From NCBI GenBank assembly GCA_021648745.1, contig JAKISE010000029.1, positions 1-33,361 on the forward strand: a stretch of DNA of 33,361 nucleotides, in the 5' to 3' direction. Made by a program: the position numbers and the translations under genes. This DNA is from Cyclobacteriaceae bacterium (lineage in GTDB: Bacteria > Bacteroidota > Bacteroidia > Cytophagales > Cyclobacteriaceae). Below, in pieces: positions 1-6,400 of the stretch (positions are counted from its first letter, which is position 1; each line of letters opens with the position of its first letter). Below the pieces are notes generated by a model. That model ran no database searches and had not been told where the DNA came from. It was given only the letters and a program-made list of their open reading frames with translations.

Positions 1-133
1 CTTGATCGTTTAGCTCTCGAGGCACAATATCTAATAGGAGTGCTTCTACTCCAATATTGGCAAAATGTCCGGCAATTCGTGATCCCATTATACCGGAACC
101 TAATACTGCCACTTTTTTAATAGAACGCTTCAT
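1..133 (-). CDS. 3-hydroxyacyl-CoA dehydrogenase (FadN/FadB-type), N-terminal fragment
   Basis: Only the first 44 codons are inside the window; the gene continues past the left edge. The translation starts MKRSIKKVAVLGSGIMGSRI and continues to an acidic LLLDI strand end. This is the NAD-binding Rossmann start of the hydroxyacyl-CoA dehydrogenase family: GxGxMG loop at residues 12-17, then the Asp that binds the adenosine ribose. In Bacteroidota this N-terminus usually belongs to a large bifunctional 3-hydroxyacyl-CoA dehydrogenase/enoyl-CoA hydratase of fatty-acid beta-oxidation, a cytoplasmic enzyme oxidising 3-hydroxyacyl-CoA with NAD+. It lies 58 bp downstream of, and in the same direction as, the marR-type gene at 192-647, so the two are probably co-transcribed. 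The family is clear from the sequence; whether the hydratase half is present cannot be seen. Confidence 0.85.
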   Translation of the reverse strand, partial: MKRSIKKVAVLGSGIMGSRIAGHFANIGVEALLLDIVPRELNDQ

Positions 134-191
134 TTCTTATATGCTATATTTATTCTATTGATTATTAATTATTTACAAATTTTGGTGCCAT

Positions 192-647
192 TTAGTTTCT
201 CATCGCCTTTATTTTAAGGCCTGTTTGAGATTCTATTTGGCTATTAATTTTATTCATTACACTTACAAATGTGTCAAATTCCTCAGGCGTTATTTTAGAG
301 CTTAGCTCCTCGTTAAACCCACGTACTGTAAGCCTAGAAATTTCTCTTTTTTCTCTCCCTTTTTCGGTTAAGTAGATAAGGACTGAACGCTTATCATTTT
401 CTGCTTGCTCTTTTCTTATCAGGCCTTGCTCTTCCATATTATTAAGCATGCGGCTTAAACTACGAGATTCCATTCCCATTAAAGGAGCAATTTTTGTTGC
501 TGGTGTTCCAACCTCAAAATGTAAATTGAGCAATACAAAGCCTATGGAGGTGGTAAACCCGTGCTTGGCAGCTTCTTGATTATACATACGAAAGAATCCG
601 TACCAAGCGGCTCTTATATGAAAATCAACTGTCTCTTCTGGTTTCAT
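192..647 (-). CDS. MarR-family transcriptional regulator of the beta-oxidation operon
   Basis: A 151-residue winged-helix regulator. The recognition helix and wing are visible at about residues 55-90 (TKIAPLMGMESRSLSRMLNN, then the wing ENDKRSVLIYLTEKG), the classic MarR pattern of helix, DxR wing and LTxKG strand. The start is placed at ATG 645-647 because MKPEETVDF is a normal MarR N-terminus. The same frame stays open up to 740, but those extra 31 codons are translated operator DNA and contain the pentapeptide YSACR twice. Length is typical of the family. It is followed by the 3-hydroxyacyl-CoA dehydrogenase gene, so it probably controls fatty-acid degradation and responds to an acyl-CoA or fatty acid. 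That ligand is inference. It probably represses itself through the two palindromes just upstream. Confidence 0.9.
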   Translation of the reverse strand: MKPEETVDFHIRAAWYGFFRMYNQEAAKHGFTTSIGFVLLNLHFEVGTPATKIAPLMGMESRSLSRMLNNMEEQGLIRKEQAENDKRSVLIYLTEKGREKREISRLTVRGFNEELSSKITPEEFDTFVSVMNKINSQIESQTGLKIKAMRN

Positions 648-664
648 AATTTTAAATAGAAAAT

Positions 665-672
665 CAAATGTA
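665..672 (-). promoter_or_regulatory. -7 promoter element for marR
   Basis: On the minus strand the sequence reads TACATTTG, an exact match to the Bacteroidota -7 consensus TAnnTTTG, 17 bp upstream of the marR ATG. The inner palindrome (681-698) starts 8 bp further upstream, so a bound regulator would cover the -7 to -33 spacer. I see no good -33 TTTG at the usual spacing. Confidence 0.5.
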
Positions 673-680
673 ATAAATAA

Positions 681-728
681 TACTCGGCATGCCGAGTAAA
701 AAGACAAATATGTTCGGCATGCCGAGTA
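681..728. promoter_or_regulatory. Twin palindromic operator for the MarR regulator
   Basis: Two copies of one palindrome lie in the marR promoter. The first, TACTCGGCATGCCGAGTA at 681-698, is perfect over 18 bp. The second (713-728) keeps TCGGCATGCCGA exactly and differs at one outer base. The dyad centres are at 689.5 and 719.5, exactly 30 bp apart, so two dimers would sit on nearly the same helical face. MarR proteins bind such dyads as dimers. The block also lies 88-135 bp upstream of the divergent hydrolase gene at 816, which could share control. Confidence 0.7.
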
Positions 729-815
729 GATAATTCCCATCGGTTGGAATAAAAAATAAGTATCTGGGTTTGAAGCTATTAATTATGTGGTATTTTTCTA
801 GTAAATATTAACGCT

Positions 816-2702
816 ATGAACAAATTTTTATCTGCCCTAGCTTTACTTCTATTGTCGACTAGTATTGGTTATACACAAAGTAACGATTCTCTCTTTATTA
901 GAGAAAATTATGTAAAAAACGAGTATCAAGTAATAATGCGTGATGGTGTGAAACTCTACACCATTGTGTACTCTCCAAAAGATAAAAGTCAGAAATATCC
1001 AATGATAATGAAACGTACTTGCTACAGCATTGGCCCTTATGGTGAAGACGCTTATGCCACATATTTGGGCCCTTCAACACATATGATGCGTGAGAAATAT
1101 ATTTTCGTTTACCAAGATGTGAGAGGGAGGTACATGTCGGAAGGTGAGTTTGATAATATGACCCCAAATATTGCGGGTAATAAGCATAAGAAAGATACGG
1201 ATGAAAGTTCGGATACTTTTGATACCATAGAATGGCTCTTAAAGAATGTGAAAAATAATAATGGAAAGGTAGGACAGTACGGCATTTCTTACCCAGGTTT
1301 TTATACCGCTGCAGCTTTGCCCGATGCTCATCCAGCCTTGGTCGCCTCTTCACCGCAAGCTCCTATTTCAGATTTTTTCTTCGATGATTTCCATCACATG
1401 GGAGCGTATTTGGAAAGTTACACCCGTGCAGTTTCGGTTTTTGGGTATCAGAAAGATACGCTAACTACCAAACCTTGGTATTTGGCCCATATGATGAACC
1501 CTAAAAACAAAGATGGTTATGACTATTATTTGCAATTAGGACCATTAAAAAATGTAGATGCATTTTATGGTGAAGATAACGAGTTTTGGCAGCAACTAGT
1601 TGACCACCCGAATTACGATGAATTTTGGCAGAAGCGAAGTATCTTGCCTCATCTTAAAAAGGTAAACCATGCTGTTATGACAGTTGGTGGTTGGTATGAC
1701 GCAGAAGATTTATTTGGCCCTTTAAATATCTATAAAGCCATTGAAGAAGATGGTAACAGCATTAATAATATGCTCATTATGGGGCCTTGGAGCCATGGCG
1801 ACTGGTCGAGAGAAAGAGGGTCACAGGTAATAAACGACATTTATTTTGGAGATAGCATTTCCACTTTTTACCAAAAAGAAATTGAAAGCCCATTTTTTAG
1901 GTATTATCTAAAAAATGAGGGGGAGATGACTTTACCTAAAGCTTATTTATTTGATTCTGGTGTTAAAGAATGGCAGAAATTTGATGTGTGGCCCCCACAA
2001 GTGGCTTCTACTAAATTATACTTTATGGAAAACGGTAAACTTTCAATAAATACTCCTGGAGATGAGGATGCAGTGTTTGAATATATAAGTGATCCTGAAA
2101 AGCCTGTTCCATACAGATCGAAAACGGAACCTGTACGTTTTACCCCTAGGCCTTTTATGACCGATGACCAGCGGCACGCTTCTACAAGACCAGATGTTCT
2201 TACCTTTAAAACGGATGTTCTTACAGAAGACATTATGTTAGCAGGAGAAATTTTAGCCAAACTAAAAGTAGCCATCTCCACTACAGATGCTGATTTTATT
2301 GTGAAGCTTATTGATGTGTATCCTGTGGATGCCCCAAGAACAAAAGCAACTCCTGATAATGTAGAAATGGGAGGTTACCAGAAATTAGTTCGTAGCGAAG
2401 TGTTTAGAGGCAGGTTTAGAAATAGCTTTGAAACTCCAGAACCATTTGTTCCTGGAGAACCAACAGATGTTCAGTTTCCATTACAAGATATTTTGTACAC
2501 CTTTCAAAAAGGACATCGGGTGATGATTCAGGTTCAAAGCACTTGGTTTCCTTACATCGACCGAAATCCACAGAAGTATGTGGATAATATTTTCAAGGCC
2601 AATGAAGAAGATTTTATTAAATCCACCATTCAAGTGTTCGGTAATTCGGTGATTGAAATTGGTGGAGATATTGAGATGAAGGCAATGGTGCCTGTTAAGT
2701 AA
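816..2702 (+). CDS. Secreted CocE/NonD-family (X-Pro dipeptidyl-peptidase S15-like) hydrolase
   Basis: A 628-residue exported serine hydrolase. The N-terminus has a signal peptide (LSALALLLLSTSIGYTQ, cleavage near residue 20). The alpha/beta-hydrolase domain carries the nucleophile elbow GISYPG with Ser158, a GGWYDAEDL segment with Asp295 and a GPWSHG segment with His327. These match the Ser-Asp-His triad layout of cocaine esterase (GWYD and GPWSH) and alpha-amino-acid ester hydrolases. Tyr70 in the RTCY segment may form the oxyanion hole. The C-terminal third (from about residue 400) fits the jelly-roll domain of the X-Pro dipeptidyl-peptidase C-terminal family. Members cleave amino-acid esters, acyl-amides or X-Pro peptides, and the substrate cannot be told from sequence. 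It is transcribed away from marR; the next gene lies 107 bp downstream. Confidence 0.88.
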   Translation: MNKFLSALALLLLSTSIGYTQSNDSLFIRENYVKNEYQVIMRDGVKLYTIVYSPKDKSQKYPMIMKRTCYSIGPYGEDAYATYLGPSTHMMREKYIFVYQDVRGRYMSEGEFDNMTPNIAGNKHKKDTDESSDTFDTIEWLLKNVKNNNGKVGQYGISYPGFYTAAALPDAHPALVASSPQAPISDFFFDDFHHMGAYLESYTRAVSVFGYQKDTLTTKPWYLAHMMNPKNKDGYDYYLQLGPLKNVDAFYGEDNEFWQQLVDHPNYDEFWQKRSILPHLKKVNHAVMTVGGWYDAEDLFGPLNIYKAIEEDGNSINNMLIMGPWSHGDWSRERGSQVINDIYFGDSISTFYQKEIESPFFRYYLKNEGEMTLPKAYLFDSGVKEWQKFDVWPPQVASTKLYFMENGKLSINTPGDEDAVFEYISDPEKPVPYRSKTEPVRFTPRPFMTDDQRHASTRPDVLTFKTDVLTEDIMLAGEILAKLKVAISTTDADFIVKLIDVYPVDAPRTKATPDNVEMGGYQKLVRSEVFRGRFRNSFETPEPFVPGEPTDVQFPLQDILYTFQKGHRVMIQVQSTWFPYIDRNPQKYVDNIFKANEEDFIKSTIQVFGNSVIEIGGDIEMKAMVPVK

Positions 2703-2809
2703 GGCATAAATTCTACCCTGAATGGCTAAATTGAGGCTTTAAGACTTTTTGTATTGGTGATTGTTTCTAAAAACGGTAATTTCATAGTTCAAACAACAAA
2801 ACAAGTATT

Positions 2810-3361
2810 ATGAAAAGTAAACTTATCAAATTAGGAATTGGCATATTCGTACTAAGTGCCTTGGCATTTAAAGCTTACGACTACCGAATGGAATCTAACA
2901 AAGATAGTATGGTAGCAGATTGGAAATGGGCAAAAGATTTTACCTTAAGGTATATAGAAGCAATGCCTGACAAAGGGTTAAACTTCCGTCCAACGGATAG
3001 TGTTCGTACGTTTAGAGAACAAATGTTACATATAACAACTGCCAATATGGGCATAGCTGGTCAAGCCTTAGGTGCCGCACCAACAATAGAAAACTTAAGA
3101 GCACTGGAAAAAAGTGAAGGTTACCAAACCAAAGCTGAATTAGCTGAGGTGGTGGCTAAAGGCTACGATTTTGTGATTGCCAACATAGAATTAGCTTCAG
3201 CAGATAAATTTGGAGAAGAAATTAAATTATTTGGACAGTACGATATGACTGTTGGTGATGCTTTGCAAAAAGCATTTATCCACCAAAACCATCATAGAGG
3301 GCAATGTGCCGTTTACATTAGGATGGAAGGTGGTATACCTCCAGAAATGAAATTGTTTTAA
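2810..3361 (+). CDS. DinB/YfiT-family protein, membrane-anchored or exported
   Basis: A 183-residue protein with the DinB four-helix-bundle pattern: an early His (His74 in REQMLHI) and the late pair in FIHQNHHRGQ (His158 and His162, spaced HxxxH). Together these form the usual three-His metal site, normally for Zn or Ni. Unlike typical cytoplasmic DinB proteins it begins with a hydrophobic stretch (residues 6-21, IKLGIGIFVLSALAFK), which suggests an anchor or signal peptide. Related proteins act as thiol-dependent S-transferases, but no function can be assigned here. It follows the hydrolase in the same direction with a 107-bp gap, which may hold its own promoter. The family call is firm; the role is unknown. 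Confidence 0.85.
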   Translation: MKSKLIKLGIGIFVLSALAFKAYDYRMESNKDSMVADWKWAKDFTLRYIEAMPDKGLNFRPTDSVRTFREQMLHITTANMGIAGQALGAAPTIENLRALEKSEGYQTKAELAEVVAKGYDFVIANIELASADKFGEEIKLFGQYDMTVGDALQKAFIHQNHHRGQCAVYIRMEGGIPPEMKLF

Positions 3362-3363
3362 TA

Positions 3364-3378
3364 ACCTGAGTTCGGGAT
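3364..3378 (+). repeat. Solo MITE-end-like sequence
   Basis: ACCTGAGTTCGGGAT starts 2 bp after the DinB stop codon. The same 15 bases occur at 22723-22737, and the first 11 are the outermost bases of the terminal repeats of the MITE at 23111-23372. No partner end or target duplication is visible here. It could be a remnant of a related element or, less likely, a chance match. Confidence 0.4.
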
Positions 3379-3452
3379 CTCCTTTTTCTCAAGTTTATAA
3401 ATCTTGGTTGGGTTTAGAGATTATTGGGTCTTATGCCTGATAATGACGCCAA

Positions 3453-4388
3453 TTAATCTATCTCAATTATCTTAATCTGATGATTATATAAATCGGCAAT
3501 CCAAAGGAGGTTACCATCTACAAGGACAGCTGCTGGTTTATATAGGTTTTTATCCTCAATTACGGTTACTACTTTATCAGATTCTATTTTTAGTATTTTG
3601 TTTGCACCCATATCGGCAATGTATAAATTATCTTTGTCATCACTTGTAATGCCATGGGGCATTTCTAGTTTTATATTTAGCTCTAATTTTTCAACTTTTG
3701 AGTTTAATATTAAACGATAAATATTACCATTACCTGCATCGCAAATTACGATATCCTTTTTATCAAAGGCCATATCTATCGGATATTTCCATGCTACTTT
3801 TAAGGGAGAAATAGAATCAGTACCTGCAATGGTTGATACAATTCCATCTTTCAACATCCTCACTTTAGCATTGCCAATATCTAAAATAAAAACTTCTCCG
3901 TTTTCGCCTAGTAATAGTTGATGCAATGAATTGAATTTAGCTGATAAGGCATCTCCATCTGCAAACCCTTTTTCGCTTTGATTGCCAGCTATGGTTTCTA
4001 CAAATAATTTCCCTCCCTTATCGCTTATTTTTCTTATTACATTATTAGTGGCACTTGCTATGTAAATAATGTCATTTACTTTGTCGTATGCAACTCCATG
4101 CATACCTGCAAACAGTGCTTGATCTATAAATCCATCTTGGTATCCTTTTTTATCTGGCCCGCCAAAAAGCGTAGTTACTTCTCCCTCTCTGCTAACTGTT
4201 CTTATTGCATTATTATTAAAATCGACCAATAGAACTGCACCATTTTTGTAATTACAAAACCTAATGGGCTTATCCATTTTAGGTTTTTCCCCATCTATAA
4301 AGCCCGCTTCGGTGCTGCCAATTGTTTGAGCAAATAAGCCTATGTTAATGCTTAAAGTTAATAGGGCTATGGTAAAGGTGTTTTTCAT
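3453..4388 (-). CDS. Exported NHL-repeat beta-propeller protein
   Basis: A 311-residue protein with a signal peptide (IALLTLSINIGLFAQ, cleavage near residue 21). It has at least five NHL-type blades, seen as repeats of the form HGVAYD..IIYIA..NNVIRKI, LGENGEVFILD..NAKVRML, IDMAFDKKDIVICD..NGNIYRL, GITSDDKDNLYIAD..NKILKI and AAVLVDGNLLWIAD..HQIKII. Such propellers are usually binding or scaffold modules in the periplasm or at the cell surface. No catalytic residues are recognisable. It lies 152 bp downstream of the heme-locus lipoprotein on the same strand. That gap contains a hairpin, so it may be a separate transcription unit. The fold is clear; the partner or ligand is unknown. Confidence 0.8.
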   Translation of the reverse strand: MKNTFTIALLTLSINIGLFAQTIGSTEAGFIDGEKPKMDKPIRFCNYKNGAVLLVDFNNNAIRTVSREGEVTTLFGGPDKKGYQDGFIDQALFAGMHGVAYDKVNDIIYIASATNNVIRKISDKGGKLFVETIAGNQSEKGFADGDALSAKFNSLHQLLLGENGEVFILDIGNAKVRMLKDGIVSTIAGTDSISPLKVAWKYPIDMAFDKKDIVICDAGNGNIYRLILNSKVEKLELNIKLEMPHGITSDDKDNLYIADMGANKILKIESDKVVTVIEDKNLYKPAAVLVDGNLLWIADLYNHQIKIIEID

Positions 4389-4445
4389 TACTAAGCGATA
4401 TAAAATTCTTTATGAATTACACATACTACTATTAACACTACAATG

Positions 4446-4462
4446 GTTTGTGAAACACAAAC
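4446..4462. promoter_or_regulatory. Perfect 7-bp hairpin between the heme locus and the NHL gene
   Basis: GTTTGTG-AAA-CACAAAC forms a perfect 7-bp dyad with a 3-nt centre in the 152-bp gap between two minus-strand genes. On the minus strand it follows the lipoprotein gene by about 80 bp and precedes the NHL start by about 60 bp. It could be an operator or a weak terminator; there is no convincing T-run. Confidence 0.35.
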
Positions 4463-4540
4463 TAGAGATAAGATAAAAATAAAAACCCAGAAAAGATAGG
4501 TTTCGAGTTTCAAACACTAGCCCTTCTGGATTATAACTTA

Positions 4541-5344
4541 CTATATTATAGGCTTGATTCTACCTCTAAAGGTAATAGTTAGAGTGCCATCACCTGCAGT
4601 TGGTGTAAACCCTAAAAAATACTCATTATAAGAAGTATCATACAATATAATATCATACACATTATCTGCAGAATTAGAAGGATCCTCATAAACTAACGTA
4701 ATATCCAACCCAGTACCTGATATAGGGTAGAACCAGGCACCTTCCCAACCCGTACCAGTAGCCGAGTAGTGAGTAAACTGTGCTGTGTATGTACCAATTG
4801 GCAAAGGGTCAGCATCTGAAAAAGTATAAGAACGAGTTCCGCTTCCACTAAGAGCATCTGGACCTGTGACAGGAATAACCTTGGTAACATTACTTGTTTC
4901 TTGCGCAGACTCTCCCTGCCCATTAAACCTTATTTGCTGAGTTTCGCCACTTAAAAACCAATACGCTGAATCTAAAAGGAGTGCGTTGTCGCTTAGAAAA
5001 TCAAAATTATAGGTATTAACTGGTGCTGTTACCGTAACATCTTGAGAAGTTTCTACGGTTCCATCAGTGTTAGTTACTGTTTGTGTTATTTTATAAGTTA
5101 AAGCCTCTAGAAACTGAATAACCCCTGTAGCTTCATCTATTTCAAATTGACCACCTGTTACCACATAAGTGGTTTCTGTTGCTCCTGTAGCAGTACTGGT
5201 AATAGTTGCTTTATCCCATTGTACGAGAGTTTCATTGTCCAATGTAAATCCAGCAACTGGTGGAATCTTTTCATCCTCTTTACAGCCAGCTAATACCAGT
5301 GTAGCTGCCAAAAAAAGTAACATAGTTTTCATTGTATTTTTCAT
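4541..5344 (-). CDS. Unknown lipoprotein at the end of the heme-uptake operon
   Basis: A 267-residue lipoprotein. The signal peptide ends in a lipobox, LVLAGC, with lipidated Cys21. An alternative ATG four codons later (5330-5332) would serve equally well. Residues about 30-110 resemble a PKD/Ig-like beta-sandwich (VAGFTLDNETLVQWDKATIT, later TYKITQTVTN and TVETSQDVTV). The C-terminal part (about 112-267) is beta-rich with many aromatic residues and I do not recognise it. There is only one His (in QFTHYSAT) and no heme-binding motif. It begins 41 bp after the HmuY-family gene on the same strand, so it is probably the last gene of the heme operon. A surface accessory role in heme capture is inference from position only. 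Confidence 0.8.
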   Translation of the reverse strand: MKNTMKTMLLFLAATLVLAGCKEDEKIPPVAGFTLDNETLVQWDKATITSTATGATETTYVVTGGQFEIDEATGVIQFLEALTYKITQTVTNTDGTVETSQDVTVTAPVNTYNFDFLSDNALLLDSAYWFLSGETQQIRFNGQGESAQETSNVTKVIPVTGPDALSGSGTRSYTFSDADPLPIGTYTAQFTHYSATGTGWEGAWFYPISGTGLDITLVYEDPSNSADNVYDIILYDTSYNEYFLGFTPTAGDGTLTITFRGRIKPII

Positions 5345-5385
5345 GATTTTACCTGTTTAAGTTTATTGTTTTATTAAATTGTAGT

Positions 5386-6390
5386 TTATTTAAGTAAATT
5401 TATTTTCATGGTTGGGTATCCTTTATCGCCTCTATCATTATAAAAATTAGTAAACCTCATTTTATAATAATTTCCATCAGCAAGGCGAAGCACATATTTT
5501 TTATCAGAATCCATATTGTAAATTGGGTTCTCTGAGTTTGGTGTTATTTTCCATTTAGAGCCAATAATTCCTTTCCAATCGGTAAGTTGTAGGTTTTTAG
5601 CCATAGCCAAATCAATGTCATCAAATGAAATTTCTTCGTCAAATACCTGTGCTACTCTAACCCCCCCCTCATTATTAATCATTATACCATTTTGGTAGTA
5701 AGTTGAAAATACACCAGATACTAGGGTTTCGAACCATCCAAAGTAGGGTGCTAAATAAAAATCCCATTCTAAAATTTCAGGTTCATGCCTAACAATGTCA
5801 TTTTGTTCAAACGAAAAATATACATTAGCTAAATTTAGTGTTCTGTTTATAGTAAACTCTTTTTCTTCCGTACTTTCTACATGGGCATATTTAAATGTAT
5901 ATGAGGTTGAGGTTTTAGATACAAACTGAATTTTATAATAGGCCTCTTCCGGAAGTGAAGTGCCTCCTCTGTAAACTAAATATACTTCACTATTTTCCCA
6001 ATCCCGAAGTGCGGTAGAATCCTTCTCATTAGAATAGGCTGGGTCATTAAATTCCCACTTATTTGAAGTAAATAATTCATTCACCGTATTTTTATCAACC
6101 GCTGAAAAGTTGGTTGTGCCTGTTTTTATGGCTGTTGCCACTACCGTATAATTTACCAAAACAATATCCCCGTCTAATGCAGATTGAAAAGCTAAATCCC
6201 AACTGCCAATAGGTTCATTTGATACTTCAACTGTTATATTTTCGTAAATTTTAAAAAAAGTGACATTACTATAGATATCGTAATTACTTGTAATTCCATC
6301 TATTTCAGGAAGACCTGGAACTTCATCAAAGCAAGAGGTTAGCATTGAGCCAAGGAAAATAATTGAAATATATTTATACAAACTTTTCAT
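5386..6390 (-). CDS. HmuY-family heme-binding lipoprotein
   Basis: A 334-residue lipoprotein with lipobox LTSC (Cys20). The body shows HmuY-family features: an early SWDLAF segment, a central AYYKIQFVSK strand, a second WDFYLAPYFGW segment and the characteristic C-terminus KKYVLRLADGNYYKMRFTNF followed by a GDKGYP turn. HmuY proteins capture heme from host or environmental hemoproteins and pass it to a TonB-dependent receptor. The known two-His heme ligands of Porphyromonas HmuY cannot be placed here without an alignment; other family members use Met. The gene starts 10 bp after the TonB-dependent receptor gene, the usual receptor/HmuY pairing with the order receptor then lipoprotein. Family confidence is high; heme as the ligand is inferred from family and context. 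Confidence 0.87.
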   Translation of the reverse strand: MKSLYKYISIIFLGSMLTSCFDEVPGLPEIDGITSNYDIYSNVTFFKIYENITVEVSNEPIGSWDLAFQSALDGDIVLVNYTVVATAIKTGTTNFSAVDKNTVNELFTSNKWEFNDPAYSNEKDSTALRDWENSEVYLVYRGGTSLPEEAYYKIQFVSKTSTSYTFKYAHVESTEEKEFTINRTLNLANVYFSFEQNDIVRHEPEILEWDFYLAPYFGWFETLVSGVFSTYYQNGIMINNEGGVRVAQVFDEEISFDDIDLAMAKNLQLTDWKGIIGSKWKITPNSENPIYNMDSDKKYVLRLADGNYYKMRFTNFYNDRGDKGYPTMKINLLK

Positions 6391-6400
6391 AATAATACTT

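Noticed and set aside
648..740. Upstream extension of the marR frame with the pentapeptide YSACR twice
   Set aside because: The repeated peptide is the translation of the two operator palindromes 30 bp apart. The ATG at 647 gives a normal MarR N-terminus.
898..1353. Long antisense frame within the CocE/NonD hydrolase gene
   Set aside because: It is a shadow of a well-supported gene and has no recognisable domain.
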